From CAIZGX01 sp046048875 (lineage in GTDB: Bacteria > Bacteroidota > Bacteroidia > Flavobacteriales_D > Sanyastnellaceae), in NCBI GenBank assembly GCA_046048875.1, contig JBJOFG010000001.1, positions 139,257 to 203,256 of the forward strand: a stretch of DNA of 64,000 nt, in the 5' to 3' direction. The position numbers and the translations under genes were made by a program. This document shows, one piece after another, positions 1-9,230 of this stretch (its first letter is position 1; each line of letters begins with the position of its first letter). A model generated the notes under the pieces. The model was not told the DNA's origin and searched no databases. It was given only the letters and a program-made list of their open reading frames with translations.

Positions 1-799
1 CAACGGCGCGAATACCCACGGCCGAAGCAATGTGCAACGGTCCTGTGCTTGCTGCAACCAATGTATCGCAAGATGAAATAAATGCGATTAATTGTGGAAG
101 GGAAAGCTTACCGCTGACGTCAATGATATGTTCATCGAATTGAAATCCCTGACGAATGCGCACGCCTTCTTCTTCCGTTCCTGTAATGTATATGTTGAAG
201 TCCGATGCGGGTAGAAGCGATGCTAATGTTTGATACTGATTCAACGACCAATTCAAAGCACTTCCCTTGCTGAGCATATGGAACACAACCGAACGTTTAT
301 TCGGTTCGAGTTGAATGGGGCTTTCCACTTGAGGTTTCAGAATATGCCATTCACGAATTTCTTCGAGGCTCGGAATGTTCTTTACACCGAACGGATACAG
401 CAAATGAAAATTCAATTGCGATTCGTGCAAGTCTGAATTCTTTCTGGAAAAGAACACGCGATCATTGGCGAATTTCCAAGAGGCTATTCTGCTTCCCGTA
501 GCAATGCGTTTTTTCACGCCTTGAGCCTTCACCCATTGCATGACTACCGCATCTGGAAAGGCGAAGACGCAGGCTTCAACCTTTAAAGAAATTTCTGCAC
601 GCTTATCGAAATTGACGAATTCATCTACAAACGGACAAGCCTCTACAATGGCCTGCGTATAGCTTCTTCCAATGAATGTGATACGCGTATTCGGAGAATA
701 TTTTTTAATGAAACCACACAACGGCAATGTCACAATCACATCGCCAATGCTGTCTGTACGCGAGATGGCGATGCTATTTGGAAAGGCGAATGTGCTCAT
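1..799 (-). CDS. GT9 heptosyltransferase-like protein (partial, C-terminus cut by window edge)
   Basis: This gene reads leftward from an ATG at 799 and runs off the window, leaving 266 visible residues. The N-terminus contains SIGDVIVTLPL, the first Rossmann loop typical of glycosyltransferase family 9 (ADP-heptose:LPS heptosyltransferases). Near the cut end it has STGPLHIASAVG, the family's donor-binding motif. Family members add heptose or a related sugar to the LPS inner core on the cytoplasmic face of the inner membrane. The exact donor cannot be read from the sequence. Its first 26 bases overlap the end of the GT2 gene upstream, which suggests translational coupling and a shared role in LPS core assembly. 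Confidence 0.85.
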   Translation of the reverse strand, partial: MSTFAFPNSIAISRTDSIGDVIVTLPLCGFIKKYSPNTRITFIGRSYTQAIVEACPFVDEFVNFDKRAEISLKVEACVFAFPDAVVMQWVKAQGVKKRIATGSRIASWKFANDRVFFSRKNSDLHESQLNFHLLYPFGVKNIPSLEEIREWHILKPQVESPIQLEPNKRSVVFHMLSKGSALNWSLNQYQTLASLLPASDFNIYITGTEEEGVRIRQGFQFDEHIIDVSGKLSLPQLIAFISSCDTLVAASTGPLHIASAVGIRAV

Positions 800-1526
800 G
801 AATTTTTTTGTATTTCAAGTGAGTGGCATACGCAGAGATGCGCGCAACCGTGAATCCTGCCTTTCCATCTAAAAATCCCAATCGGAAAAAATAGTCGACA
901 ACGAATTTCGATACGGGACTGAAAACGCGTTTGTACCAAGGCGATTTTTTTCCTTGTTGAAACAAATCTGCAGCTTGAATTGTCGTGAACTTTTCTGCTT
1001 GCTCGTAATGCTTCTCAATGGAGTAGTATGAGTAATGCAAACAATCTCCTTCCAACAACAACGTGTTTTCTTTCGATAATCCACGAAGCACTTCGTGAAT
1101 GGTTCCTTCCCAGTTGGTTTCTTGTTTGTTGAAGAGACGAACCTTTTTATCCGGATACCATCCGCCATGCTTAATGAACGTTCCGCAATAGTTGGTCATG
1201 CGTTTGAATGACGCTGCTTGCGGATGATCCTTCCATTTCTGAATACTTTGAATTAGCGTGTCATTCAAAACCTCATCGGCGTCTAAACTTAAGATCCAAT
1301 CGAAAGAAGCTTGCGCGTTTCCAAAGTTTTTTTGTTCGGAATAGCCACACCAGGGATTGGTTATAACCCTTGCTCCGTGGGCCTTACAGACTTCCACGGT
1401 GTTATCCGTAGAACCCGAATCAATCACCACAATTTCATCGGCTACCTCTTGTGCTGCCTTCAAACATTTTGCAATGTGATGACCTTCGTTGAATGTGATA
1501 ATCACAACTGATAATCCTTCTTTCAT
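774..1526 (-). CDS. Glycosyltransferase family 2, LPS-core type (WaaE/KdtX-like)
   Basis: This 250-residue protein is a GT-A glycosyltransferase. It opens with LSVVIITFNEGHHIAKCL, followed by DEIVVIDSGSTDNT and the metal-binding region LSLDADEVL near residue 85. Short family 2 enzymes with SVVIITFNE and a trailing charged C-terminus resemble the WaaE/KdtX group, which adds glucose to inner-core heptose. The partial GT9 gene follows with a 26-base overlap, and the TM2 gene lies 3 bases upstream. The pair is therefore likely a small LPS-core operon. The acceptor and donor are inference. Confidence 0.88.
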   Translation of the reverse strand: MKEGLSVVIITFNEGHHIAKCLKAAQEVADEIVVIDSGSTDNTVEVCKAHGARVITNPWCGYSEQKNFGNAQASFDWILSLDADEVLNDTLIQSIQKWKDHPQAASFKRMTNYCGTFIKHGGWYPDKKVRLFNKQETNWEGTIHEVLRGLSKENTLLLEGDCLHYSYYSIEKHYEQAEKFTTIQAADLFQQGKKSPWYKRVFSPVSKFVVDYFFRLGFLDGKAGFTVARISAYATHLKYKKIHEHIRLSK

Positions 1527-1529
1527 GAT

Positions 1530-1898
1530 TTATCGAGTTGAATTCCACATAAAAACATTCGGATTATCCTTGAAGGGCGCGAGGTCTTTTACCGCGATTA
1601 ACAAACCCAAATCAACCAACCACAACACACCACCTCCGCCAATGGTAGCGGTATAAATCACAGGAACTTTTAAGTCTGTTCCAAGGTACATGCGATGTAC
1701 ACCGAACAATCCCAAACTTACATCGAGGCCAATAGCCACGGCTCTTTGATTGTCGAAGGTTCGAAGCTTTTGAACGATTTTTCTGTTGTTGAATTTTTCT
1801 TGCGAGGCTCCTTTCAAGGAAGAATTTCTTCCGAAAGATTCTTGTCCGAATGTTGAAATTCCGAAGAACAAATAGCAAAGCAAGAAAACAGTACGCAT
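1530..1898 (-). CDS. TM2-domain membrane protein with signal peptide
   Basis: This is a 122-residue protein with a hydrophobic N-terminus ending in FGQ, which looks like a cleaved signal peptide of about 19 residues. The second half has the TM2 signature: two short hydrophobic segments around GLFGVHRMYLG and GGVLWLVDLGLLI, joined by a tight turn. TM2 proteins have no settled function in bacteria. The gene sits between fbp and the GT2 gene with gaps of 1 and 3 bases, so it is probably co-transcribed with them. The start was chosen because it gives a clean signal peptide. Confidence 0.75.
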   Translation of the reverse strand: MRTVFLLCYLFFGISTFGQESFGRNSSLKGASQEKFNNRKIVQKLRTFDNQRAVAIGLDVSLGLFGVHRMYLGTDLKVPVIYTATIGGGGVLWLVDLGLLIAVKDLAPFKDNPNVFMWNSTR

Positions 1899-1899
1899 C

Positions 1900-2907
1900 T
1901 TACGAGTGTTGTTTAATCAAGGCTTCCACCTTCTCCACCATGTTCTTTGATCCGATGAATAGGGGAGAACGTTGGTGCAAATCAGTAGGAACAATTTCCA
2001 TAATTCGTCTATGACCATCCGTTGCTTTTCCTCCGGCTTGCTCAACAATGAACGCAAGCGGATTGCATTCGTATTGCATACGCAATTTTCCACTTTTGTT
2101 TTTCGTGGTGCCCGGATAAATATAAATTCCGCCTTTGATTAAGTTTCTGTGAAAGTCTGCAACGAGCGATCCAATGTATCGCGCCGAATACGGTCGATTC
2201 GTCTTCTTGTCGCTTTCCTTGCACCACGCAATGTATTCTTGAACACCTTTTTCACACGCATTCAAATTCCCTTCGTTCATGCTGTAGATAGCGCCGTCTT
2301 CCGGAATTTTCATGTTCGGATGTGAAAGGAAAAACTCACCAATACTGGGTTGAAGGGTAAAGCCATTCACACCGTGTCCTGTGGTATACACAAGCATGGT
2401 GCTACTTCCGTAAATGATATACCCCGCAGCAACTTGCTCATCTCCTTTCTGAAGAAAGTCATTCACATTCGCCAAATCACCAATGCTACTCTTCCTTCTG
2501 AAAATAGAAAAAATTGTTCCTATGCTCACGTTCACGTCTATGTTCGAAGAGCCATCTAACGGATCAAATAAGATTACATATTTCGCTTTCTTGCAATGCT
2601 CTTGATCGAAGGCGAAATACTTTTCATTCTCTTCACTTCCAGCTCCCGCCACTTGTCCGCCCCAACGCATCGCATTCAACAACGTTTCGTCAGAGAACAC
2701 ATCCATCTTCATTTGCGTTTCGCCTTGAACGTTAATGTTCGCCGCTGCACCCAAAATATCTTGAAGCCCCGCCTTATTCACCTTGTGGTTAATGATCTTT
2801 CCTGCAATTCCAATGTCGGAAAGAAGTCGCGTTAAATCGCCTGAAGCATATGGAAAGTCTGACTGACGTTCCATGACGAATTCACTAAGTGTTACCAATG
2901 CTGCCAT
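1900..2907 (-). CDS. fbp: Fructose-1,6-bisphosphatase, class I
   Basis: This 335-residue protein has the usual length of class I FBPase, which hydrolyses fructose 1,6-bisphosphate to fructose 6-phosphate in gluconeogenesis. The metal and phosphate site is seen as ILFDPLDGSSNID near residue 115. The C-terminal substrate region is IVEQAGGKATDG. The N-terminal TLSEFVMERQ matches the family start, so the ATG at 2907 is accepted. It lies 23 bases downstream of rsmA on the same strand. Fructose 6-phosphate feeds amino-sugar and GDP-mannose synthesis, but linkage to the distant polysaccharide locus is only metabolic. Confidence 0.97.
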   Translation of the reverse strand: MAALVTLSEFVMERQSDFPYASGDLTRLLSDIGIAGKIINHKVNKAGLQDILGAAANINVQGETQMKMDVFSDETLLNAMRWGGQVAGAGSEENEKYFAFDQEHCKKAKYVILFDPLDGSSNIDVNVSIGTIFSIFRRKSSIGDLANVNDFLQKGDEQVAAGYIIYGSSTMLVYTTGHGVNGFTLQPSIGEFFLSHPNMKIPEDGAIYSMNEGNLNACEKGVQEYIAWCKESDKKTNRPYSARYIGSLVADFHRNLIKGGIYIYPGTTKNKSGKLRMQYECNPLAFIVEQAGGKATDGHRRIMEIVPTDLHQRSPLFIGSKNMVEKVEALIKQHS

Positions 2908-2930
2908 GTTGCTAATTTAAGCTGAATGAG

Positions 2931-3704
2931 TTATTTGTTGGGAAATAGAATGTGTGTCAATTCAATAAATTGTTCCACCGATAATTGCTCGGGACGTTTG
3001 TTGAACAAATCGTTCTCGGAAGTTATTCCCGGTTGAAGCAACGACTTCACCGAATTGCGAATGGTCTTTCTGCGCTGATTGAACGCCAGCTTCACCACTT
3101 GCTTGAATTCTTTTTGTTGAGAAGTCACCAAAGGCGCTGGTCTGCGCTCCATACGCAACACACCGCTTTTCACTTTCGGTGGAGGATTGAACACTTCGGG
3201 TTCTACCGTGAAGAGATATTTGATTTCGTAATGCACCTGAAGCAAGACAGACAAGATGCCGTAATCTCTGCTTCCAGGGCCAGATGCCACGCGCTCTGCC
3301 ACTTCTTTTTGAAACATGCCCACCAACTCAGGAACGCATTCCCATTCGTCTAGTACCTTGAATAAAATTTGAGATGAAATGTTGTACGGAAAATTCCCAA
3401 CGACACAAAAATTGTCGCCGAAGCGCTCTTTCAAATCCATGCGAAGAAAGTCTTCCTCATAAATTCTTCCGCGAAGCGCCGGATAGTACGCGTTCAAATA
3501 TGCAACAGACTCGTCGTCTACTTCCACCACAGAGGTCTCGTATGGAAGCTTCATCAGGTACTGCGTAAGTGCACCAGTGCCTGGGCCCACCTCTACAATT
3601 TTCTTCGTTTCGCCCACGCCAGTAATGGCTTCAGCAATTCTTTCGCAGACAGACATGTCCAAAAGGAAATGCTGACCCAGGTGTTTTTTCGGACGTACGT
3701 TCAC
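2931..3704 (-). CDS. rsmA: 16S rRNA dimethyladenosine transferase (KsgA/RsmA)
   Basis: This enzyme dimethylates two adjacent adenines in the 3' terminal helix of 16S rRNA. The sequence shows VRPKKHLGQHFLLD at the N-terminus, the SAM loop EVGPGTGALTQ, and the catalytic NFPYNISSQ motif. The reading frame is open up to an ATG at 3755, but those extra 17 residues are hydrophobic and not family-like. A GTG at 3704 places the conserved VRPKKHLGQ at the normal distance and gives 257 residues, so that start is preferred. There is no clear ribosome-binding site at either position. It is transcribed divergently from the CvpA-like gene. Confidence 0.93.
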   Translation of the reverse strand: MNVRPKKHLGQHFLLDMSVCERIAEAITGVGETKKIVEVGPGTGALTQYLMKLPYETSVVEVDDESVAYLNAYYPALRGRIYEEDFLRMDLKERFGDNFCVVGNFPYNISSQILFKVLDEWECVPELVGMFQKEVAERVASGPGSRDYGILSVLLQVHYEIKYLFTVEPEVFNPPPKVKSGVLRMERRPAPLVTSQQKEFKQVVKLAFNQRRKTIRNSVKSLLQPGITSENDLFNKRPEQLSVEQFIELTHILFPNK

Positions 3705-3819
3705 ACTACAAAGCAAAGCGAAAAAGCCGAAACTTAGACTCGATTTGTTGAACATTCAGAAGTGAAAAAGTACTGAATGCGAAAACCGAAAGTCTTGGAA
3801 ATTAGATTAGTTTCGAAAT

Positions 3820-4323
3820 GTGGTAAGCTATCTCGATATAATTCTCGTGCTCATCTTGGTCTGGGCACTGTGGCGCGGTTGGATGAACGGCTTTGTTTCA
3901 GAGCTATTCTCGTTCCTCGCTTTTTTCGTAGGAATCTACGCAGCCGTCTATTTGTCGGAAGCCGTAGCGAAAATGATCGGTGCCACCGACGGTTCGATAA
4001 GCACGCGTGTAGGCGTGTTCTTGGGCATTTTCTTGGTCGTTGTTATTGGTATGTATTTCCTTGGAAAACTCATTTCGAAAAACATCAAAGGAAGCGGCGA
4101 GAAATGGAACAAAGCCTTAGGCGCAACATTTTCATTGGCGAAATATTTATTGGGAACCAGCTCGCTGTTCGTGATGCTGCATGCGCTTGACGATAAGTTC
4201 CATATGATTCCGCAGTCGCAAAAAGATGCTTCAATTGTGTATGAACCGGTGAACGACTTTTCCAAGACCATCATTCCTGCTATCGAAGATTTCGACAAGC
4301 ATCTTCCGGAAAAAGAAGCTTAA
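3820..4323 (+). CDS. CvpA family membrane protein
   Basis: This 167-residue protein begins at a GTG and has about four hydrophobic segments in the first 130 residues. The N-terminal pattern YLDIILVLILVWALWRGW is the CvpA hallmark, followed by FVSELFSFLAFFVGIYAA. CvpA proteins are inner-membrane proteins linked to colicin V production and envelope homeostasis in E. coli. Their role here is unknown. The start is a GTG because the ATG two bases upstream is out of frame. The last 4 bases overlap the end of the convergent RsmF-like gene. Confidence 0.85.
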   Translation: MVSYLDIILVLILVWALWRGWMNGFVSELFSFLAFFVGIYAAVYLSEAVAKMIGATDGSISTRVGVFLGIFLVVVIGMYFLGKLISKNIKGSGEKWNKALGATFSLAKYLLGTSSLFVMLHALDDKFHMIPQSQKDASIVYEPVNDFSKTIIPAIEDFDKHLPEKEA

Positions 4324-5654
4324 GAGCGAATGCGCCATTCATTCGGATAGTTATTGTTCAAGCGGGTTCCAACTACTTTACCCCATCCAATGTTTTGTTG
4401 TTCGAAGGTGATAATCACAAAGCCTGCTTCGGCTTCCACCTGAATCACTTCCTTCTTCAAATATCGAATCACATCGTCGTACGGAAGTTCTAATTTTCGA
4501 ACGTCATTCGACTCAATGCCCGTGTTCGCAATGCCTTGACCGGGAATGAATTTTTCTTTCATGAATTCACCCACAAGCGTTCCTGCGTTTGCATTCGGTA
4601 ACATTGAGCGCCAAATTTCTTTGAATGTATGTTGAAGGGTATCGAGGAAAACCAATCCCTTTTCATTCTTCACCAATGCAATGTCTTCGCGAATGAAGGC
4701 GTTTGTTGTTGCGCGTTCTTTCGCGGTAAGCGGAATAATTTTCGAATTCGGTTTGAAACGAATTTTCTCGGTGTGTCCCTCCGGCTTTTTCAACAGCGTG
4801 CAAAAGAATCCTTCACCGGGCGTGTTGTGCGGAAGCATTCTGTATCCTTCGCCAGATGTGCTTTTCACAACATCTACGTTCCACTCTTTCTGCATTTCAA
4901 CAGGAATATTTTCAAGTTGAAATTCATCTGTTAAGTAAGAAATGATTTCTTCATTTTCTTCTGGAGCGAAGGTGCAGGTGGAATACAACAAGTATCCGCG
5001 TGGTTTTAAAAGTCTAACAGCTTCCTCTAAAATCTCATGCTGACGCACCGCGCACGTGTGAGCGAAAGATTCTTTCCATTCACCACGGTAATCGATTTGC
5101 TTGCGAAAGAGTCCTTCTCCGCTGCACGGCGCATCTACTGCTACCACATCGAAGCAATGGGTGAATGGAATTTTATTCGGATACATACCCAATGTAAAGA
5201 CATTCGGAATTCCCCATTTGTCAAGGTTTTCACGTAGGATGCTCAAACGTTGCGGCATGACTTCATTCGAAACCAACACGCCGTTTTCGCCGAGTAGGGT
5301 AGAGTAAATTAAACTCTTTCCTCCGGGTGCAGCGCAGAGATCAATCACAGCGGGATTTTCAATTTCTTGAATGGCTTGCTGAAACAAATGTCCAATGAGC
5401 ATCGAATTCGCTTCCTGCGAATAATACGCTCCAGCATGGTAATGCGGATCGAAGGTGAACTTCGGACGTTCCTTCAACAAAAGGCCCAACGCATTCCACG
5501 GCACAGTTTCACCAACAATGGAAGTGTGTTTAAACTTCTTCGGATGCTTCAAGACAGAAGTCTGAATCTCGCGATCGTAGGCGGGAATCATGAGTTCCCA
5601 CTGGTCGGGGAATTGCGTTTTTAAGCGATCGACAAAGGCCTCTGGTAAGTTCAT
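4320..5654 (-). CDS. RsmF/NOL1-NOP2-Sun family rRNA (cytosine-C5) methyltransferase
   Basis: This 444-residue protein has a SAM-binding core with DLCAAPGGKSL, then VAVDAPCSGEGLFRK and YSTCTFAPEENEEI. These carry the two cysteines used by m5C RNA methyltransferases. The C-terminal 120 residues resemble the PUA-like domain of RsmF (YebU), which methylates C1407 of 16S rRNA. The frame extends further upstream, but the ATG at 5654 starts the family-like sequence MNLPEAFVDRL and overlaps the stop of the AsmA gene as ATGA. Translational coupling to that gene is therefore likely. The target base is inferred from the family. Confidence 0.92.
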   Translation of the reverse strand: MNLPEAFVDRLKTQFPDQWELMIPAYDREIQTSVLKHPKKFKHTSIVGETVPWNALGLLLKERPKFTFDPHYHAGAYYSQEANSMLIGHLFQQAIQEIENPAVIDLCAAPGGKSLIYSTLLGENGVLVSNEVMPQRLSILRENLDKWGIPNVFTLGMYPNKIPFTHCFDVVAVDAPCSGEGLFRKQIDYRGEWKESFAHTCAVRQHEILEEAVRLLKPRGYLLYSTCTFAPEENEEIISYLTDEFQLENIPVEMQKEWNVDVVKSTSGEGYRMLPHNTPGEGFFCTLLKKPEGHTEKIRFKPNSKIIPLTAKERATTNAFIREDIALVKNEKGLVFLDTLQHTFKEIWRSMLPNANAGTLVGEFMKEKFIPGQGIANTGIESNDVRKLELPYDDVIRYLKKEVIQVEAEAGFVIITFEQQNIGWGKVVGTRLNNNYPNEWRIRS

Positions 5655-8350
5655 TCTTCTTCCTCGTATTCTTGTTTTTCTTGAAGCCACTTCGGCGTCT
5701 TCTTTTCTTTTTCGGCTTTCGCTTCCGGAGAGACATTGTCTTTGATGTAAGGCGCTATGCGCTCTTGAATGGGCGGCTTCACAACCGAAGGTTCATTCGG
5801 TTTATCGTTTCGAATGCTCGAAAACAGAGGTTCACGAGGTGTTTCTCTTTCTCTTCGCCAAGCGAACGCGTTCGTGAAAATGCGATTGAGTTTTTCCTTC
5901 TCAATCATTTTCGCACTTACTCGATCGCTACGCAGCGCGTCTTTATCCAATCCGAATTCCAGATTGTCCATAGGTCCGCGCATATACAAATAAATTTGTC
6001 TTCCACTTTTATCTCCCGCTGTATTCGAGGCATTCAGCAGCACTTCCTTCAAATCGAAACCAATGCGATAATCCAACACATTGTCGAAGCTGTGCGTTCC
6101 TTCCATGGTAATCGACATCGCGCTAGACTCAATGTCCATGAGTGGGAAGGTGATGATTGAATTTTCAATGTGAATGGAATTTTGAAGTGTCGAGAATTTG
6201 ATGTGTCGAAGTTTTTCCGCGAAGTCGTCCTCCTTCACAAACGGTGCAATCCACTTGTTTCCTTTGATGTACGTAATCATGTATTGAAACGAGGAAACGT
6301 CGTTCAGCTCTCCGTTGTCAATATTGACTTGCAAATCAGATTTTATAGTGTTTGGAAGAACGGTCAAATCGGATGAGAGTGTCGTTTGAAAATCGACCAG
6401 CACAGTTGCAATTCCTTTGATGTTGTTCTGCGTCAAATACGTTTGCCCGAAATTGTCGAACAGCCCGAACACTTGCTGAATATCAATTTTGCTCAACGCC
6501 CCGTCGCATGTCACTCCGAACTGCCCATTGCTTGTCGGAAACAGACTGAAATCGGCCGCGACATTTCCACCTGCAAGATCCAATTGAAGCGGCGAAATTT
6601 GCAGTTTTCCATTGGCGTAATCTATAGTTCCTTTGATTTTCGAAGCGTTGAACGACTTGAACAAGAACTGATCAATCTGCGTTGTTAAATGCAGTTGAAT
6701 CGACGAAGGAAGCGCAAGCTGTAATTCGCTGTCATCGGTGCCTGCAGCGGTGAGCAGCTTTTCAAGATCGAGTCTATTCGAATACAAATTCGCATTAATC
6801 GTGAGGGCCGAATGGTCTGTGGTGAAGTAAGGAATCACCGAATAAAAGTCGCCCGAAAAACTACAGTTGTTATCGTTTATGTTGAAGTTCAATTGCTCCA
6901 CTCGCGCATCGGATCCGTTCAAGACGAAGACGCCGTTGATGTTCTTGAACAAGCCGTTGGAAGTGGCCCATTGAAAACTTCCGTCTGTTACTTGCGCTCT
7001 TCCGTTTAAATGCAGTTGCGACCAATCGAAGGTACTGTCTGCTTCTTGAAAGGCAATCTTTCCGCGTATGACCGATTGCGCAGAGACTTGTCCGTCGCAC
7101 ACCGCTAGTGAATCCCACCCGAAGAAACCTTTCACATCGTTCAGATTCGTTTCCGCATTCACAGATAAATTCAACACAGGATCATTCAGGTCGCGAATGC
7201 TCCCGTTGCAGCTCAGCGAGCCCGTTCCCAAGACCGATTGGAAGTTCGAAATGGTCACACTATCCGTTCCTTCCTTCAACACATAATTCGCAGTTAATTG
7301 AATCGAGTGCAAGTCAACGCCTGAATTAATTTCCACCAACTCACCGTCTTTCACCGAAAAGTTTGAAGCAATGTTTAAGTTTTCGAACGGACCGGTCATG
7401 TCGAAATTAAAACGCACATTCCCCGAAGGTGCGTACGGTTGAAGCTGCACTTGCATAGCATTCGGCAGCAATTGTATTCCTTCCTTCAGATCTAAATCTG
7501 TTTCTGCTATGTGCAAGTCAATGCTCGGATGGTCGCCGTAATCCAATCTGCCCGTGACATTCAGCGGCACCTCTTCCAACAAAAGTTCCGCCGTTTGAAT
7601 TACAAATGTGTTGTTGTCGAGGTTCACTTGCATTTTGGAATCCAGTCCAATGTTCCGCTTGCGAAGCATCTCTGTTTCGCCGGCGTAGAGCACATTCATG
7701 TGTGCCGACGTTTCAATATCCAACAAAAATTGCTTTTCTGTGAACTTACCGGAGGCTTGTAATTCCTTCAACTTGACATCTACAAATGTTTTTTCTTGTT
7801 CGTCTTCGTAGAGGTAAGAGATGTTCTCTCCAACAATATCTTCAAGATGTATTTTGAATTTTTCATTTGGGGTGGAAGAGGTATCGGCCTTCCACACGTC
7901 CCAGTTCACAAGCCCTTTGCGATCAATGCGCATGTTGAACGTGCCGTCTTTCGCTTCAATTTCATCAATGTTGTACTTCCCACTGAAGAGATCAATAATG
8001 TCGAACGACAAGTACAATTCTTTCGCGAATAGCAGCGTGTCGTGCGCCTTCGAATCTTCTTCCACATAAATGTCTTTGAAACGAATCGATACAGAAGGGA
8101 AGTTGTTCCAGAGGGTGAGGTCGGCTTCGCGAATGCTCGACTTCGTTTTTAGATTTCCTTGAACGGTTTGAAGGGCGTAGGTTACAATCTCATCTTCGTA
8201 AACGGTCACAGCTATCACCAATCCGGAAAAGAGCAGTGTCATCAACGCGAATAGGCCAACCACAATGCGCTTCAGCCACTTTCTACGCGCTGAAATTGGT
8301 TTTTTTTCCTGAAGAACTGGTCCCCCTTCTATTTCTTTTACTTCTTCCAT
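5651..8350 (-). CDS. AsmA-like inner-membrane protein
   Basis: This is a very long protein of 899 residues. A basic segment, KKPISARRKWLKR, precedes one transmembrane helix at about residues 25-50. The rest is a long beta-rich region with many NFPSVSIRFKDI-like and SNFSVKDGEL-like strands, typical of AsmA family proteins. The family is related to proteins thought to bridge the envelope and move lipids. A longer start exists at 8392, but the ATG at 8350 (MEEVKEIEGG) precedes the membrane anchor at the usual distance. The C-terminal tail is charged and rich in lysine and glutamate. It is co-transcribed with the downstream RsmF-like gene through an ATGA overlap. Confidence 0.85.
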   Translation of the reverse strand: MEEVKEIEGGPVLQEKKPISARRKWLKRIVVGLFALMTLLFSGLVIAVTVYEDEIVTYALQTVQGNLKTKSSIREADLTLWNNFPSVSIRFKDIYVEEDSKAHDTLLFAKELYLSFDIIDLFSGKYNIDEIEAKDGTFNMRIDRKGLVNWDVWKADTSSTPNEKFKIHLEDIVGENISYLYEDEQEKTFVDVKLKELQASGKFTEKQFLLDIETSAHMNVLYAGETEMLRKRNIGLDSKMQVNLDNNTFVIQTAELLLEEVPLNVTGRLDYGDHPSIDLHIAETDLDLKEGIQLLPNAMQVQLQPYAPSGNVRFNFDMTGPFENLNIASNFSVKDGELVEINSGVDLHSIQLTANYVLKEGTDSVTISNFQSVLGTGSLSCNGSIRDLNDPVLNLSVNAETNLNDVKGFFGWDSLAVCDGQVSAQSVIRGKIAFQEADSTFDWSQLHLNGRAQVTDGSFQWATSNGLFKNINGVFVLNGSDARVEQLNFNINDNNCSFSGDFYSVIPYFTTDHSALTINANLYSNRLDLEKLLTAAGTDDSELQLALPSSIQLHLTTQIDQFLFKSFNASKIKGTIDYANGKLQISPLQLDLAGGNVAADFSLFPTSNGQFGVTCDGALSKIDIQQVFGLFDNFGQTYLTQNNIKGIATVLVDFQTTLSSDLTVLPNTIKSDLQVNIDNGELNDVSSFQYMITYIKGNKWIAPFVKEDDFAEKLRHIKFSTLQNSIHIENSIITFPLMDIESSAMSITMEGTHSFDNVLDYRIGFDLKEVLLNASNTAGDKSGRQIYLYMRGPMDNLEFGLDKDALRSDRVSAKMIEKEKLNRIFTNAFAWRRERETPREPLFSSIRNDKPNEPSVVKPPIQERIAPYIKDNVSPEAKAEKEKKTPKWLQEKQEYEEEE

Positions 8351-8395
8351 TCTTAGTTTAAAAGTACACGGTGTATGAACTACTTTTGGCAAGGA

Positions 8396-8415
8396 GTTGT
8401 GAAGTAACTCACAAC
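8396..8415. other. Inverted repeat in the divergent AsmA/sod promoter region
   Basis: GTTGTGA and TCACAAC form a perfect 7-base inverted repeat with a 6-base loop, AGTAAC. It lies between the divergent starts of the AsmA-like gene (8350) and the superoxide dismutase gene (8447). No T-run follows, so it is not an obvious terminator. It could be an operator or simply another isolated hairpin of the repeat family seen elsewhere in the window. Confidence 0.35.
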
Positions 8416-8446
8416 GGTTTGTTCGAACGAATTAATAACGCTGACT

Positions 8447-9124
8447 ATGAAAAATTTGTTGCTTGCTGTAGGTTTTCTTTTTTGTGGAACAATGAGCTTC
8501 GCTCAAGATTGGACTGTTCCTGAATTACCTTATGCCTACGAGGCTTTGGAACCCGCTATTGACGCAGAGACTATGCACATTCATCACGACAAGCACCATT
8601 TGGCTTATGTAACAAATTTGAATACTGCCATGAAGGTGGAAGCGAATCAAAAGTATTCGAAGTTGAACATTGAGCAATTGTGCGCAGCAGTTGATCCGAA
8701 AGACATGGCTATTCGCAACAACGGCGGTGGACATTTCAATCACACATTTTTCTGGAATTGTTTAGCAGCGGCAAGCACAGGCGGAGAGCCGAGCAAAGAA
8801 TTGGCAGCAGCTATTCAACGCGACTTCGGCGGTATGGACAACCTAAAAAAACTCATGACCGACGAGGGCAAAGCGCGCTTCGGAAGCGGATGGGTGTGGT
8901 TGTGCAAAGACGCCAAAGGCGTCCTTTTCGTTACCTCAACCGCCAATCAAGACAATCCGTTAATGTCGAAAGTCGTAGACAAACCAGGCACACCTATCTT
9001 CGGCATAGACGTTTGGGAACACGCGTATTACTTGAAATACCAGAACAAACGCGCAGATTATCTAACGGCTATTTTTTCTGTGGTGAATTGGAGTTTTGTC
9101 AACGAACGTTACGCTTCGCGATGA
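8447..9124 (+). CDS. Fe/Mn superoxide dismutase with signal peptide
   Basis: This 225-residue protein is an iron/manganese superoxide dismutase with an extra hydrophobic N-terminus ending in SFAQ, which looks like a Sec signal peptide of about 20 residues. The mature part begins WTVPELPYAYEALEP. Metal-binding histidines are seen in MHIHHDKHH and GGHFNHTFFW, and the last Asp and His in DVWEHAYYL. It should convert superoxide to peroxide in the periplasm or outside the cell. Iron and manganese forms cannot be separated by eye. The final residues ASR and the stop codon come from a hairpin-array unit that starts at 9113, so the native C-terminus was probably altered by the repeat. Confidence 0.95.
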   Translation: MKNLLLAVGFLFCGTMSFAQDWTVPELPYAYEALEPAIDAETMHIHHDKHHLAYVTNLNTAMKVEANQKYSKLNIEQLCAAVDPKDMAIRNNGGGHFNHTFFWNCLAAASTGGEPSKELAAAIQRDFGGMDNLKKLMTDEGKARFGSGWVWLCKDAKGVLFVTSTANQDNPLMSKVVDKPGTPIFGIDVWEHAYYLKYQNKRADYLTAIFSVVNWSFVNERYASR

Positions 9125-9210
9125 CACAACACGTTGTGATGACCTTCTTCGAAGGATGACACATTTCACGTGATGACCGTTCCGGATGACGCTTCGCGAT
9201 GACACTTCGT
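9113..9210. repeat. Hairpin-leaf array, spacer GATGAC
   Basis: Six copies of GATGAC alternate with small inverted repeats: GCTTCGC, ACAACACGTTGT, CTTCTTCGAAG, ACATTTCACGT (one mismatch), CGTTCCG, GCTTCGC and ACTTCGT. The spacer is the reverse complement of GTCATC used in the arrays at 9761 and 21051. The first unit lies inside the sod reading frame and its GATGAC provides the TGA stop. The array fills nearly all of the gap between sod and the convergent DUF2480 gene. Confidence 0.85.
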
Positions 9211-9230
9211 GACAATAATCCGTCTTGCGG

